A DNA stretch of 46,649 nt, from assembly GCF_006912135.1 (NCBI RefSeq), contig NZ_VIRS01000050.1, forward strand, positions 1 to 46,649, given 5' to 3'. The translations under genes and the position numbers were made by a program. Below are positions 15,920-24,639 of the stretch, in pieces. The stretch comes from Cryptosporangium phraense. Its GTDB lineage: Bacteria > Actinomycetota > Actinomycetes > Mycobacteriales > Cryptosporangiaceae. The stretch's first letter is position 1. The number at the start of each line of letters is the position of its first letter. The notes below the pieces were generated by a model that was not told the origin of the DNA, searched no databases, and saw nothing but the letters and a program-made list of their open reading frames with translations.

Positions 15920-15956
15920 GAGCCCGGTGCCGAGAGGCGCCGGGCTCTTTCTTTCT
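15920..15956 (+). terminator. Rho-independent terminator of the 45-residue protein gene
   Basis: GAGCCCGGTGC (15920-15930) pairs with GCGCCGGGCTC (15937-15947) with one wobble and a 6-base loop, followed directly by TTTCTTTCT. This is the most canonical terminator in the window. Confidence 0.85.
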
Positions 15957-16071
15957 CAGCGAATTCACCGGCCGGACGAAACGGGAGTTGCGGTGTTCGT
16001 ACCCTGTCACCGGTTGACCCGATAGCGTCCGGGTCTCGGACCGTATCCGCACCGGTGGAGGAGTCGTCGCG

Positions 16072-17352
16072 ATGACCGAGGGCACTCGCCCGCCTGAGCC
16101 GTCGTCACCTTCGGAGCCCGACTCGAAGGCGCCGGCCGCGCCGACGTCTGGTGCTCCGACGTCCGGGCCGCCGCCCGCGCCCGACGACTCCGAGGCCACG
16201 CAGGTCATCAAGACGCCGTCGGGGCCGTCGGACGACACCACCGAGACGGTCCAGATCTCCCAGCCGCCGACTCCGGACCGCCCCACCTCGGGCGTTCCCG
16301 GCCCGACGCCCGGCCCGACGCACCCGACGTCCGGGGCGCCCACGCCAGGCGCGCCGACCTCCGGCGCGCCGGCCGCCGCGGGGACGCACCCGGTGTCCGA
16401 CCCACCCACCTCGGCCCCGCCGACCACCCCCATCCCCACGTCGGCCCCGCCCCAGCCCACGTCGGCCCCGCCCCAGCCGACCTCCGCGCCGCCGCGCCCC
16501 ACCTCCGCGCCGCCGCAGCCGACCTCGGCACCACCGCGTCCTACCTCGGCCCCGCCGACCGCCGCGTACCCTTCGTCCGGCCCGCCGCACCCCACGTCCG
16601 GCCCGCCGCGTCCGACCTCCGCGCCGCCGCAGCCGCCGATTCCGGGCTCGCCGCCCCCGGCGACCCCGGGCACTCACCAGCAGCCCACCAGCGGCGCCGG
16701 CCCGGCCTGGGCACCCCCGACCGGCACCCCGTACGGCGGCGGCTACGTCCCACCCGCCCAGGCCTACGGCTCCGCCCCCACCGCACCCCCCGGCCCCGCC
16801 GGAACCCCCGGCCCCGCCGCCTCCGGCAGCTTCGCCGCCCCGGGCACCCAACCCCCCGGCACCCAACCCCCCGGCACCCCGCCAGGCCCCGGCACCCCGA
16901 CCGCCCCGGGCGCTCCCGGAACCCCCGGATGGGCCCCCACCGGCCCTCAGGGCCCCCAGGGGCCCCTCCCGGGCGCCCAGCCAGGCCAGTACCCCCAAAC
17001 CGCACCCCAGGCCCCCCAGGGCCCCAAGAAGCCCTGGTACACCCGCGGCCCGATCATCGCCGCGCTGATCGGCGCGGTCGTCGTCCTGATCCTCTGCGTC
17101 GGCGGCGCCTTCTGGGCCGCGGACTCCGTCGTAGGCAGCGACTACTCCACCGGCAAGTGCATCAAGCGCGAGGCCTCCGGCGACAAGGACCGCGCGGTGC
17201 CGGTCGACTGCAACAGCGACGGCGCCTACCAGATCATCGACCGCGTCAACGACACCACGAAGGTCGAAGACGGCTCCTGCCCACCCGACACCACCGACGC
17301 CTTCGTCAACTTCAAGGACGAGTACGTCCTCTGCCTCCGCAAGCAGGACTGA
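16072..17352 (+). CDS. Proline-rich membrane protein with an LppU/SCO3897-like extracytoplasmic domain
   Basis: The 426-residue protein has a long cytoplasmic Pro/Thr/Ser/Gly-rich region (1-320) with tandem TSAPPQP repeats and collagen-like PGxP runs. One membrane helix follows near 327-350 (IIAALIGAVVVLILCVGGAFW), then a 75-residue outer domain. That domain has four cysteines (363, 380, 403, 421) in the spacing GKC, VDC, GSC, VLC, suggesting two disulfides; the pattern matches actinobacterial LppU/SCO3897-family domains of unknown function. There is no signal peptide or lipobox, so the protein is a type II-like anchor rather than a lipoprotein. GGAGGAG lies upstream of the ATG. The next gene starts 24 bases later. 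Confidence 0.8.
   Translation: MTEGTRPPEPSSPSEPDSKAPAAPTSGAPTSGPPPAPDDSEATQVIKTPSGPSDDTTETVQISQPPTPDRPTSGVPGPTPGPTHPTSGAPTPGAPTSGAPAAAGTHPVSDPPTSAPPTTPIPTSAPPQPTSAPPQPTSAPPRPTSAPPQPTSAPPRPTSAPPTAAYPSSGPPHPTSGPPRPTSAPPQPPIPGSPPPATPGTHQQPTSGAGPAWAPPTGTPYGGGYVPPAQAYGSAPTAPPGPAGTPGPAASGSFAAPGTQPPGTQPPGTPPGPGTPTAPGAPGTPGWAPTGPQGPQGPLPGAQPGQYPQTAPQAPQGPKKPWYTRGPIIAALIGAVVVLILCVGGAFWAADSVVGSDYSTGKCIKREASGDKDRAVPVDCNSDGAYQIIDRVNDTTKVEDGSCPPDTTDAFVNFKDEYVLCLRKQD
16438..16563 (+). repeat. 21-base tandem repeat (TSAPPQP-type x6)
   Basis: Six in-frame 21-base units encode TSAPPQP or TSAPPRP, the last ending TSAPPTA. Diverged copies follow (PSSGPPHPTSGPPRPTSAPP). This is a coding minisatellite in the cytoplasmic linker of the LppU-like protein. 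Confidence 0.85.
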
Positions 17353-17376
17353 TCCTCGACCAGGCAAACTAACGGC

Positions 17377-19224
17377 GTGACAAGCACAAACTTCCGGGTC
17401 CGAGCCCCCGAGCTCCAGGGCCGGGGCTGGCTCAACACGGGCGGCCAGAGCCTCTCCCTGCACGACCTCAAAGGCCGAATCGTCCTGCTCGACTTCTGGA
17501 CGTTCTGCTGCATCAACTGCCTGCACGTCATCGACGAGCTCCGCCCGGTGGAGGAGGAGTTCGGCGACGCGCTCGTCGTGGTCGGCGTCCACTCGCCGAA
17601 GTTCGAGCACGAGCGCGACCCCGAGGCACTGAAGGCGGCCGTCGAGCGCTACGACGTCCCGCACGCCGTGCTCGACGACCCCGAGCTGCTCACCTGGCAG
17701 CAGTACGCGGCCCGCGCCTGGCCGACGCTCGCGGTCGTCGACCCGGAGGGCTACCTGGTCGCCTCGATGTCCGGCGAGGGGCACTCCGAGGGCCTCCGCC
17801 GGATCGTCCGCGAGCTGATCGAGAAGCACACCGCCAAGGGCACGCTGAACACGAGCGGAACGCTCCCCGAGAAGGAAGCCCGCGAAGACACCGAGCTCCG
17901 CTTCCCCGGCAAGATCGCGCTCCTGCCGAACGACAACTTCCTGGTCAGCGACAGCGCCCACCACTCGCTCGTCGAACTCGACCAGGATGGCGAGACCGTC
18001 CTGCGCCGGATCGGCGACGGCACCAGGGGCGCCCGGGACGGAGAGAATCCCCAGTTCTCCGAGCCCCAGGGCGTCTGCGTCCTGCCGTCCGAAGTGGCGA
18101 CAACGGTCGGGTACGACGTCCTCGTCGCGGACACGGTCAACCACAAACTGCGCGCGCTGAACCTGGAGACCGGACGAACCACGACCGTCGCCGGAACCGG
18201 CGAGGTCTGGCGCGGAGCGCCGGGCGACCCGGTCGACATCCCCGAAGACCCGCGGGAGGCCCGCCTCTCCAGCCCGTGGGACCTCGCCTGGTACGACGGC
18301 CGGGTCATCGTCGCGATGGCCGGCACCCACCAGCTCTGGTCGTACGACCCGGTCGCGAACCACCTCGAGGTCTACGCGGGCACCACGGTCGAGTCGCTCC
18401 GCGACGGCCCCAAGGCGCAGGCCTGGTTCGCCCAGCCCTCGGGCCTGGCCGCCGACGGCAGCAAGCTCTGGATCGCCGACTCCGAGAGCTCCGCGCTCCG
18501 CTGGATCGAGAACGGCGAGGTGCACACCGCCGTCGGCAAGGGCCTGTTCGACTTCGGCGCGATGGACGGCAAGGCCGACGAGGCGCTGTTCCAGCACCCG
18601 CTCGGGGTGGCCGTGCTGCCGAACGGATCGATCGCGGTCTGCGACACGTACAACAACGCGATCCGCCGCTACGACCCGGTCACCGACGAGGTGTCCACTC
18701 TGGCGATGAACGTGGCCGAGCCGTCCGGCGCGGTCGTCGCCGACGGGACGCTGGTCGTCGTCGAGTCGGCCGCGCACCGGGTGACCCGGCCGGTTCCGCC
18801 GGGCGAGTCGCAGCAGATCACCGGTACCCGGCACCGCACGAAGCGGCCGCCGGTCGAGCTCAGCCCCGGCCCGGTCCAGGTGACGATCGTCTTTGAGGCC
18901 CCGGCCGGCCAGAAACTCGACGACCGCTACGGCCCGTCGACCCGCCTGGAGATCTCGGCCAATCCGTCGAACGTCCTCCGGGGCGGCGAGGGCGTCACCA
19001 CCGACCTCGAGCGCCGGATCGTCCTCGCGAAGGAGAGCGACGAGGAGGAGCCCTCGGAAGAGGGCGACGGCGTACTGCAGGTGAGCGCGCACGCGGCCAG
19101 CTGCGATGTGGAGGGACCGAACCCGGCCTGCCACCTCAGCCGGCAGGACTGGGGGATCCCGATCCGCATCGTCCCCGGTGCCCCGTCGGAGCTGGTGCTG
19201 ATGCTCCGCGGCGAGAGCCTCTGA
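17377..19224 (+). CDS. Thioredoxin-like/NHL-repeat protein (NHLRC2-like)
   Basis: The 615-residue protein begins with a thioredoxin-like domain (LLDFWTFCCINCLHVIDEL; the CxxC equivalent is C45/C48, preceded by an extra C44). An NHL-type six-bladed propeller follows, with repeats such as PGKIALLPNDNFLVSDSAHHSLVEL, EPQGVCVLP, SSPWDLAWYDG, QPSGLAADG and HPLGVAVLPNGSIAVCDTYNNAIRRYD. A C-terminal beta-rich domain completes it. The architecture matches NHLRC2, a conserved protein of unclear enzymatic function. There is no signal peptide, so it is probably cytoplasmic. GTG 17377 follows the LppU-like gene by 24 bases, and a hairpin terminator follows the stop. Confidence 0.9.
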   Translation: MTSTNFRVRAPELQGRGWLNTGGQSLSLHDLKGRIVLLDFWTFCCINCLHVIDELRPVEEEFGDALVVVGVHSPKFEHERDPEALKAAVERYDVPHAVLDDPELLTWQQYAARAWPTLAVVDPEGYLVASMSGEGHSEGLRRIVRELIEKHTAKGTLNTSGTLPEKEAREDTELRFPGKIALLPNDNFLVSDSAHHSLVELDQDGETVLRRIGDGTRGARDGENPQFSEPQGVCVLPSEVATTVGYDVLVADTVNHKLRALNLETGRTTTVAGTGEVWRGAPGDPVDIPEDPREARLSSPWDLAWYDGRVIVAMAGTHQLWSYDPVANHLEVYAGTTVESLRDGPKAQAWFAQPSGLAADGSKLWIADSESSALRWIENGEVHTAVGKGLFDFGAMDGKADEALFQHPLGVAVLPNGSIAVCDTYNNAIRRYDPVTDEVSTLAMNVAEPSGAVVADGTLVVVESAAHRVTRPVPPGESQQITGTRHRTKRPPVELSPGPVQVTIVFEAPAGQKLDDRYGPSTRLEISANPSNVLRGGEGVTTDLERRIVLAKESDEEEPSEEGDGVLQVSAHAASCDVEGPNPACHLSRQDWGIPIRIVPGAPSELVLMLRGESL

Positions 19225-19233
19225 CGAACGCGA

Positions 19234-19264
19234 AAGCCCCCGGCCGCACGGCGGTCGGGGGCTT
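19234..19264. terminator. Bidirectional terminator between the NHL gene and DUF6458
   Basis: AAGCCCCCGGCCGC pairs with GCGGTCGGGGGCTT around a 3-base loop: a 14-base-pair stem with one wobble. AA/TT ends make it usable from both strands, and it lies between convergent genes. Confidence 0.8.
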
Positions 19265-19273
19265 CCGGAGTTC

Positions 19274-19507
19274 TCACAGCGGCGGAGGCGGCTGCGTCGG
19301 GTCGTCGGTGTAGATGCGCTCGCGCGTCGTCGTACTCGCGCGCTTGCGCGGACCCCAGTAGAAGACGCTGATCAGGATGCCCACCACCCCGATGAACATC
19401 AGGATCCAACCGATCACCTGAAGGTCGATGCCCTGCAGGTCGACCGTGACGGCGAAGGCAAGAATTGCGCCCAGGGCGATGAGGAAGAGCCCCGCGCCGA
19501 TACCCAT
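19274..19507 (-). CDS. DUF6458-type small membrane protein
   Basis: The 77-residue protein has two membrane helices, one near 3-22 (IGAGLFLIALGAILAFAV) and one near 30-50 (VIGWILMFIGVVGILISVFYW). A basic and then Pro-rich cytoplasmic tail follows, ending in DDPTQPPPPL. Length and sequence fit the actinobacterial DUF6458 family, whose function is unknown. GGGAGG lies upstream of the ATG on the minus strand. It follows the acyl-CoA dehydrogenase gene by 139 bases, probably as a separate unit. Confidence 0.85.
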   Translation of the reverse strand: MGIGAGLFLIALGAILAFAVTVDLQGIDLQVIGWILMFIGVVGILISVFYWGPRKRASTTTRERIYTDDPTQPPPPL

Positions 19508-19646
19508 GTCGACCTCCCGGTCGTGTACGCCAGTTGCCGGGCGCCATACCCGGCAATGGCCTGCCTGACACGCGAATCAAGTGACCGCCGCCGACGCTAC
19601 TCCACCCAGGGTACGACGGGAACGCGCCGCAACGAGTCGGTGGATG

Positions 19647-21488
19647 TCAGAACGCGCCTTCCGGCACCTCCATGACGTCCAGAGTGGTGGCCTCGAGGAC
19701 CGCTCGGCGGGCCGTCAGCTCCGGGAGCACGGTCGACGCGAAGAACCGGGCCGACGCGATCTTGCCGGTGTAGAAGTCCGCGTCCGGGCCGCCCGCGTCG
19801 AGCGCCCGCAGGGCGACGTCGGCCTGCCGGAGCAGCAGCCACCCGACGACCAGGTCGGTCGTCGACAGCAGCAGCCGGGTCGTGTTGAGACCGACCTTGT
19901 AGATGTTCGCCGGGTCGTCCTGCATCGACATCAGCTGGGTGACGCTCCACCCGACCATGGCCTGGACGTCGTCCAGCGCGGTCTTGAGCAGCGCGCGCTC
20001 GTTCTTCAGCCGGCCGTTGCCGCTCTCCGACTCGATGAACGACGCGATCTCGCCGGCCAGTACGCCGAGCGCCTTGCCCGAGTCGCGGACGATCTTCCGG
20101 AAGAAGAAGTCCTGGCCCTGGATCGCCGTCGTGCCCTCGTACAGCGTGTCGATCTTGGCGTCCCGGATGTACTGCTCGATCGGGTAGTCCTGCAGGAAGC
20201 CGGAGCCGCCGAACGTCTGCAGGGACTCGGCGCCGAGCAGTTCGTACGACCGCTCCGACCCGCCACCCTTGACCATCGGTAGCAGCAGGTCGTTCAGCCG
20301 CTCGAACGACTCGGCCGCGTCGAGGTCGCCCGCTGCGCGGGCCAGGATCAGCTGGTCCTGCACCGACGCGGTGTAGTGCACCAGCGCACGCAGACCCTCC
20401 GCGTAGGACTTCTGCCGCAGCAGACTCCGGCGGACGTCCGGGTGGTGGATGATCGTGACCCGCGGGGCCGTCTTGTCGGTCTGCCGGGTCAGGTCGGCGC
20501 CCTGCACGCGGTTCTTGGCGTAGTCCAGCGCGTTCAGGTACCCGGTGGACAGCGTCGCGATGGCCTTCGTGCCGACCATCATCCGGGCGGCCTCGATGAT
20601 GTTGAACATCTGCCGGATGCCGTCGTGCACCTCGCCGACCAGGTAGCCGACGGCCGGGTGCTTGTCGCCGAACGTCAGCTCGCAGGTCGCCGAGACCTTG
20701 AGGCCCATCTTCTTCTCGACGTTGGTGACGTAGACGCCGTTGCGCTCGCCCAGATTCCCGGCGTCGTCGAACTGGAACTTCGGCACCATGAACAGGCTCA
20801 GGCCCTTGGTGCCCGGGCCGCCGGCACCCTCCACACCGACCGGCCGGGCCAGCACGTAGTGGATGATGTTCTCGGTCATGTCCTGGTCGCCGGACGTGAT
20901 GAAGCGCTTCACGCCCTCGAGGTGCCAGGTGCCGTCGGCCTGCGGGATCGCCTTCGTGCGGCCGGCGCCGACGTCCGAGCCCGCGTCCGGCTCGGTGAGC
21001 ACCATCGTGGAGCCCCAGTGCTTCTCGACGAAGAGCTTGGCCCACTCCTTCTGCTGCGGCGTCCCCAGCTTGTGGAAGACGCCGGCGAACGCGTAGCCGC
21101 TGGCGTACATGTGGATCGCCGGGTTCGCGCCGAGCACCAGCTCGGAGATCGCCCAGACCAGCTGGCGCGGGCTGCGGATGCCGCCGAGCTCGGGCAGCAC
21201 GTCGAGCTGCCAGGCCTCGGAGTCGACCAGCGCCTGGTACGACTTCTTGAACGACTCGGGGAGCGTCACCGAGTTCGTCGCCGGGTCGAACACCGGCGGG
21301 TTCCGGTCGGCGTCGACGAAGGACTCGGCCAGCGGGCCCTCGGCGACCTCGACCATCTGCGCGAGGAAGGCCCGGGCGGTGTCCTCGTCGATCGCGTCGA
21401 ACACACCCTGGCCCAGACGGTCGCCCGCACCGAAGACCTCGAACAGGTTGAACTCGAGATCGCGCAGGTTGGCTTTGTAGTGGCTCAT
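19647..21488 (-). CDS. Acyl-CoA dehydrogenase, FadE5-like long form
   Basis: The 613-residue flavoprotein has the acyl-CoA dehydrogenase fold with an extended C-terminal domain. The N-terminal [18 protein letters not shown], the flavin/substrate segment [14 protein letters not shown], and [20 protein letters not shown] followed by [14 protein letters not shown] are present. The Glu in YEGTTAIQ, near residue 451, is the expected catalytic base. The closest type I know is mycobacterial FadE5 (about 611 residues), a broad-range acyl-CoA dehydrogenase. I start at ATG 21488 because GGGAGGA lies upstream and the family begins MSHYK; an in-frame extension to 21542 has no site. Two tandem operator-like repeats lie 60-100 bases upstream. 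Confidence 0.93.
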   Translation of the reverse strand: MSHYKANLRDLEFNLFEVFGAGDRLGQGVFDAIDEDTARAFLAQMVEVAEGPLAESFVDADRNPPVFDPATNSVTLPESFKKSYQALVDSEAWQLDVLPELGGIRSPRQLVWAISELVLGANPAIHMYASGYAFAGVFHKLGTPQQKEWAKLFVEKHWGSTMVLTEPDAGSDVGAGRTKAIPQADGTWHLEGVKRFITSGDQDMTENIIHYVLARPVGVEGAGGPGTKGLSLFMVPKFQFDDAGNLGERNGVYVTNVEKKMGLKVSATCELTFGDKHPAVGYLVGEVHDGIRQMFNIIEAARMMVGTKAIATLSTGYLNALDYAKNRVQGADLTRQTDKTAPRVTIIHHPDVRRSLLRQKSYAEGLRALVHYTASVQDQLILARAAGDLDAAESFERLNDLLLPMVKGGGSERSYELLGAESLQTFGGSGFLQDYPIEQYIRDAKIDTLYEGTTAIQGQDFFFRKIVRDSGKALGVLAGEIASFIESESGNGRLKNERALLKTALDDVQAMVGWSVTQLMSMQDDPANIYKVGLNTTRLLLSTTDLVVGWLLLRQADVALRALDAGGPDADFYTGKIASARFFASTVLPELTARRAVLEATTLDVMEVPEGAF

Positions 21489-21547
21489 CGCGGCATGTCC
21501 TCCCGTGCCGACTGGCCCGCCGACCTGACGAGCGCCTACCAATGGGT

Positions 21548-21561
21548 ATACCGGTCGGTAA
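21548..21561. promoter_or_regulatory. Operator-like inverted repeat 1 upstream of the acyl-CoA dehydrogenase
   Basis: ATACCGGTCGGTAA matches an inverted TTACC-N4-GGTAA pattern at all but the first base, a layout typical of TetR-family lipid-metabolism regulators in actinobacteria. It lies 60-73 bases upstream of the dehydrogenase ATG. Confidence 0.6.
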
Positions 21562-21572
21562 CAAATGATAGG

Positions 21573-21586
21573 TTACCGGCGGGTAA
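21573..21586. promoter_or_regulatory. Operator-like inverted repeat 2 upstream of the acyl-CoA dehydrogenase
   Basis: TTACCGGCGGGTAA is a perfect TTACC-N4-GGTAA inverted repeat. Its centre is 25 bases from that of repeat 1. Half-sites (GGTAGGTAC) continue beyond it. The surrounding gap (21489-21682) holds no other gene. Confidence 0.65.
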
Positions 21587-21682
21587 TCGGTAGGTACATG
21601 ACAGTGAGCGGCGACACAGCGGCAGGAAATTCGAGGGGTAGAGGGGTCGCCGTGCCATCGGCACGCCCGGGCGTCACCTGAG

Positions 21683-22930
21683 TCAGTCGCCGGTGATCGG
21701 GTCCCACTCCCAGGTGGGCCGGGCGGCGCTGGAGGCCTCGGGCTTGCGCTCGACCCCGGTGTACTCCAGCAGGATCAGCGCGATGTCGTCGTCGAGAACT
21801 CCGTGGACCCAGCCCCGCAACGCGTTGACCAGTGACGTCAGCCCGTCCTCGACCGTGCCGTGCCCGGCGATGCGCCAGGCCCGCTCGCGGATCGGGAAGA
21901 ACTCGCCGTCCTGCCGAGCCTCGGCCAGGCCGTCGGTGAACAGCAGCAGCCGGTCGCCGGGCTCCAGCCGCTCGACCCGCGGTCGCACCACCGGCAGGAA
22001 CCCCAGCGGCGGCGCCGGCGACGGCGGCTCCAACGGGATCACCTCGCCCTGACGCAGCAGCAACGGGGCCGGGTGGCCGCAGTTGAGCACGGTCAGCTGA
22101 CCGCCGCGCTCCTCGATCAGGCACGCGGTGACGAAGTCCTCGTAGCCGACCGACCGCGCGACCGCCCGGTCGAGGTCGGCGACGATCGCCCGTAGGTCGA
22201 CGCGCTCGTGGGCGACGTGCCGGTACGACCCGAGGACGCTGCTGGCCAGGCGCACCGCCTCCAGGCCCTTGCCCCGGACGTCGCCGATCAGGACCCGGGT
22301 TCCATAGGGCGTGCTCAGCGCCTCGTAGAGGTCACCGCCGATGTCGGCCTCGGCGTTGGCCGAGACGTACCGCACGGCGACGTTCATCCCGCCGATCCGA
22401 GGCCCGAGCGGACGCAGCACGGCCTGCTGCGCGACGACCGCCAGCTTGCTCAACGTCGCCACGCGCTTGGACGTCCGGTCGCCGAGCATGCTCAGCCAGG
22501 CCGCCAGCGCGGTGAAGACCAGGATCGCGGCCAGCCGGAGCACCTGGCGTGGATCGAGCGCGGCGCCGTTCAACGTCCCGAGCGCAGCGCCCAACACGAA
22601 ACAGAGGGTGCCGACCGCGAACGTCGACCGGTACGACGACAGTGCGGCGGCCAGGAACGGCGGCGCGACGAGCAACCCGACGAACTGCAGGCCGGGCATC
22701 GCCACGTCGAAGGCCGCGATCGCCAACGCCAACAGGCACGCGACGACGACGCCGGTGCGTGGTGACACCACCGGGTCCCCGAGGTGCGGGTTCGTTGGCA
22801 TCGACGGGTCCACCCCTGACAACACAGCGTGACGCGTCTGCGTACGGACCTTCCATAGGATGCCCGTTCGGTTGGCGTCCGACTCACCGGCACGACGAGA
22901 AGGGGCCGTGCGCCCATCTGTCTCGCCCAT
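21683..22930 (-). CDS. Membrane-anchored PP2C (SpoIIE-type) serine phosphatase
   Basis: The protein (415 residues from ATG 22930) has four membrane helices near residues 60-150 and a cytoplasmic PP2C_SIG phosphatase domain. Metal-binding acidic motifs are visible: SANAEADIGGDLYEA, VLIGDVRGKGLEA, LLFTDGLAEARQ and DDDIALILLEY. Proteins of this form dephosphorylate anti-anti-sigma factors in partner-switching stress or sporulation circuits. No sensor PAS/GAF domain or anti-sigma partner is present nearby. The start is uncertain: TTG 22945, ATG 22930 and ATG 22801 are in frame, and an AAAGGGA lies just before 22945. It follows the phosphoribosyltransferase gene closely on the same strand. Confidence 0.88.
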   Translation of the reverse strand: MGETDGRTAPSRRAGESDANRTGILWKVRTQTRHAVLSGVDPSMPTNPHLGDPVVSPRTGVVVACLLALAIAAFDVAMPGLQFVGLLVAPPFLAAALSSYRSTFAVGTLCFVLGAALGTLNGAALDPRQVLRLAAILVFTALAAWLSMLGDRTSKRVATLSKLAVVAQQAVLRPLGPRIGGMNVAVRYVSANAEADIGGDLYEALSTPYGTRVLIGDVRGKGLEAVRLASSVLGSYRHVAHERVDLRAIVADLDRAVARSVGYEDFVTACLIEERGGQLTVLNCGHPAPLLLRQGEVIPLEPPSPAPPLGFLPVVRPRVERLEPGDRLLLFTDGLAEARQDGEFFPIRERAWRIAGHGTVEDGLTSLVNALRGWVHGVLDDDIALILLEYTGVERKPEASSAARPTWEWDPITGD

Positions 22931-22980
22931 TCGTCTGAGGGCCAACCGTCCCTTTGGGGGTACTTACGCCGTCTTGATGA

Positions 22981-23565
22981 TCATCCAGGTATTCCGTGGC
23001 TTTGTGTGTCCCGGTCCCAGTGATCCAGCTCGGCTTCACGAACCAGCCCGCGAACGCCCAATCTGTTCCGGACATCCGATTGGGCGCCGTCGACGATCAC
23101 GGCCGCCCCGAGATACTTCGCGCCCGCCGCGTCGACGATCTCGGCCAGCGCGGCCAGCTGGGCCCCGGTCTCGACCCAGTCGTCGACGACCAGCACGCGG
23201 TCGTCCGGCCCGAGGTGCCGGGCGCGGACGCCGAGCACGACCGGCCGACCGTCGTGCCCGGGGCCGCTGCTGCGGGTGATCAGCTCGTCGGCGAGCTCGG
23301 CGCCGCTCAGGTCGCGGTAGGCCTCGACGAACCCGACGCCCAGCGCCCGGGCCACGAGCGGTCCGAGCAGGAAGCCGCTGGTGGCCGGCGCGACCACGAC
23401 GGTGGGCGGCTCGGACGCGAGCTCGGCCAGCGCCGGGCCGAGCGCGTCCAGCAGCACCGGATCGCGCCACCATCCGGATCGGTCGGTCAGCAGGTGATCG
23501 CACCACTCGCCCGGGTCGATCCAGCGGAACCGGGTCAGCAACCGATGACGCAACTCCCCGTCCAC
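22981..23565 (-). CDS. Phosphoribosyltransferase-like protein
   Basis: The roughly 194-residue protein has a type I phosphoribosyltransferase fold. The PRPP loop is VLVVDDWVETGAQLAALAEI, preceded by VVVAPATSGFLLGPLVARALG and followed by AAVIVDG. The order of elements resembles adenine or xanthine phosphoribosyltransferases, but the canonical acidic pair and following residues differ (DDWVETGAQ against the usual DDxxxTGGT), so the substrate is uncertain. GTG 23565 is my preferred start: it leaves an 18-base divergent gap to the plus-strand winged-helix gene, while longer starts would overlap it. Cotranscription with the downstream PP2C gene is plausible. Confidence 0.8.
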   Translation of the reverse strand: MDGELRHRLLTRFRWIDPGEWCDHLLTDRSGWWRDPVLLDALGPALAELASEPPTVVVAPATSGFLLGPLVARALGVGFVEAYRDLSGAELADELITRSSGPGHDGRPVVLGVRARHLGPDDRVLVVDDWVETGAQLAALAEIVDAAGAKYLGAAVIVDGAQSDVRNRLGVRGLVREAELDHWDRDTQSHGIPG

Positions 23566-23583
23566 GTCCGTCAGTATGACGCC

Positions 23584-24639
23584 ATGGCGCACGCACTCGA
23601 GGTCGACCGCGACACCGTGCTCGCGTACCGCATCGGTGCGCACCAGCTCGACCGTTCGGCCGACGGCCTCGCCGTGCTCGACCTCGGCGTCGCCGAGACC
23701 CCGGCCGGTTCCGCGCGCCAGTCGTTGGCGATCCGCGGAGCCGGCCTCGGCGACGAGATCACGGTCTGGGGCGCGCGCGGTGCGCCGTTCGTGCACCGCG
23801 CGGACGAGGTGCGGGCTCTGGCGGCCGCGCTGCGGCCCAAGGACGAGGCCGACGCCAAGGCGCGGCTGGGGGCCTCGTCCGCCCGGGTTCCCGGAGCCGA
23901 TCTGGACGCCGTCCGGACGGCCGCCGAGGCGATGCACGACCTCGTCACGACGCCGATGGGCAAGGGCGACCTGAGCACCGCGCTGTCCGCCCGGCTCCCC
24001 CGGCTCACGTACTTCTGCCCCGGCTGCCGGGTCGACCACCTCTCCGACCAGCTCTTCCGTATCGCCGGGCTGCTCGGCGGCGTCCGGATCGAGCCGGGGA
24101 CCACGCCGCTGATCGTCTCGCCGATCGAGGGGTGGTCGATCCCGGAGGCCACCGCGCTGCCGGTGGAGCCCTATCTCCGGCTGCACGGGCCCGCCACGAA
24201 GGCCGAGGTCGCGGCCTACTTCGCGGCGAGCAGGGCCGCGGTCGAACAGGACTGGCCGGCCGGCCTCGTCGAGGTTCGGGTGGACGGCAAGCCCGGCTAC
24301 TGGATCCCGGCCGAGCAGGAAGCCGCCCTGCGCACGCCCGCGAGCCCCGACTTCGTCCGGCTGCTGCCGCCCGGCGACCCGTACCTGCAGACCCGCAACC
24401 GCAGCCTGCTGGTGCCCGACCGGGCCGAGCAGAAGGCGCTCTGGCGTCCACTCGGGAACCCGGGTGCGGTGCTGGCCGACGGGGAGATCGTCGGATTCTG
24501 GCGTCCGAAGGCGTCGGGCCGGAAGCTGACGATCACCGTCGAAGGATTCCGGCCGATCGTCGAGAAGCTCGACGAGGAGGCCGAGATCATCGCCACCGCC
24601 CGAGGCGCCGACGACGTGCGACTAGTTGTCGTCGATTGA
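23584..24639 (+). CDS. Winged-helix DNA-binding domain protein (HTH_42/DUF1006-like)
   Basis: The 351-residue protein resembles the AlkX/YcaQ-like winged-helix superfamily (HTH_42), some members of which are DNA glycosylases acting on crosslinks or bulky adducts. Tandem winged-helix-like segments are suggested by VLAYRIGAHQLDR near the N terminus and PYLRLHGPATKAEVAAYF near 195-215. A C-terminal beta-rich region follows (LLPPGDPYLQTRNRSLLVPDR, then VLADGEIVGFWRPK). The VLADGEIVGFWR segment is a hallmark of this group. Glycosylase activity is not established from sequence. ATG 23584 is chosen; an alternative ATG 23576 is in another frame. Its 3' end overlaps the convergent siderophore gene by 18 bases. 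Confidence 0.8.
   Translation: MAHALEVDRDTVLAYRIGAHQLDRSADGLAVLDLGVAETPAGSARQSLAIRGAGLGDEITVWGARGAPFVHRADEVRALAAALRPKDEADAKARLGASSARVPGADLDAVRTAAEAMHDLVTTPMGKGDLSTALSARLPRLTYFCPGCRVDHLSDQLFRIAGLLGGVRIEPGTTPLIVSPIEGWSIPEATALPVEPYLRLHGPATKAEVAAYFAASRAAVEQDWPAGLVEVRVDGKPGYWIPAEQEAALRTPASPDFVRLLPPGDPYLQTRNRSLLVPDRAEQKALWRPLGNPGAVLADGEIVGFWRPKASGRKLTITVEGFRPIVEKLDEEAEIIATARGADDVRLVVVD

Noticed and set aside
16105-19134. Minus-strand ORF of about 1000 residues opposite the LppU-like and NHL genes
   Set aside because: It is antisense to two well-supported genes, is Arg/Gly-rich with no recognisable domain, and is a typical shadow frame of GC-rich DNA.
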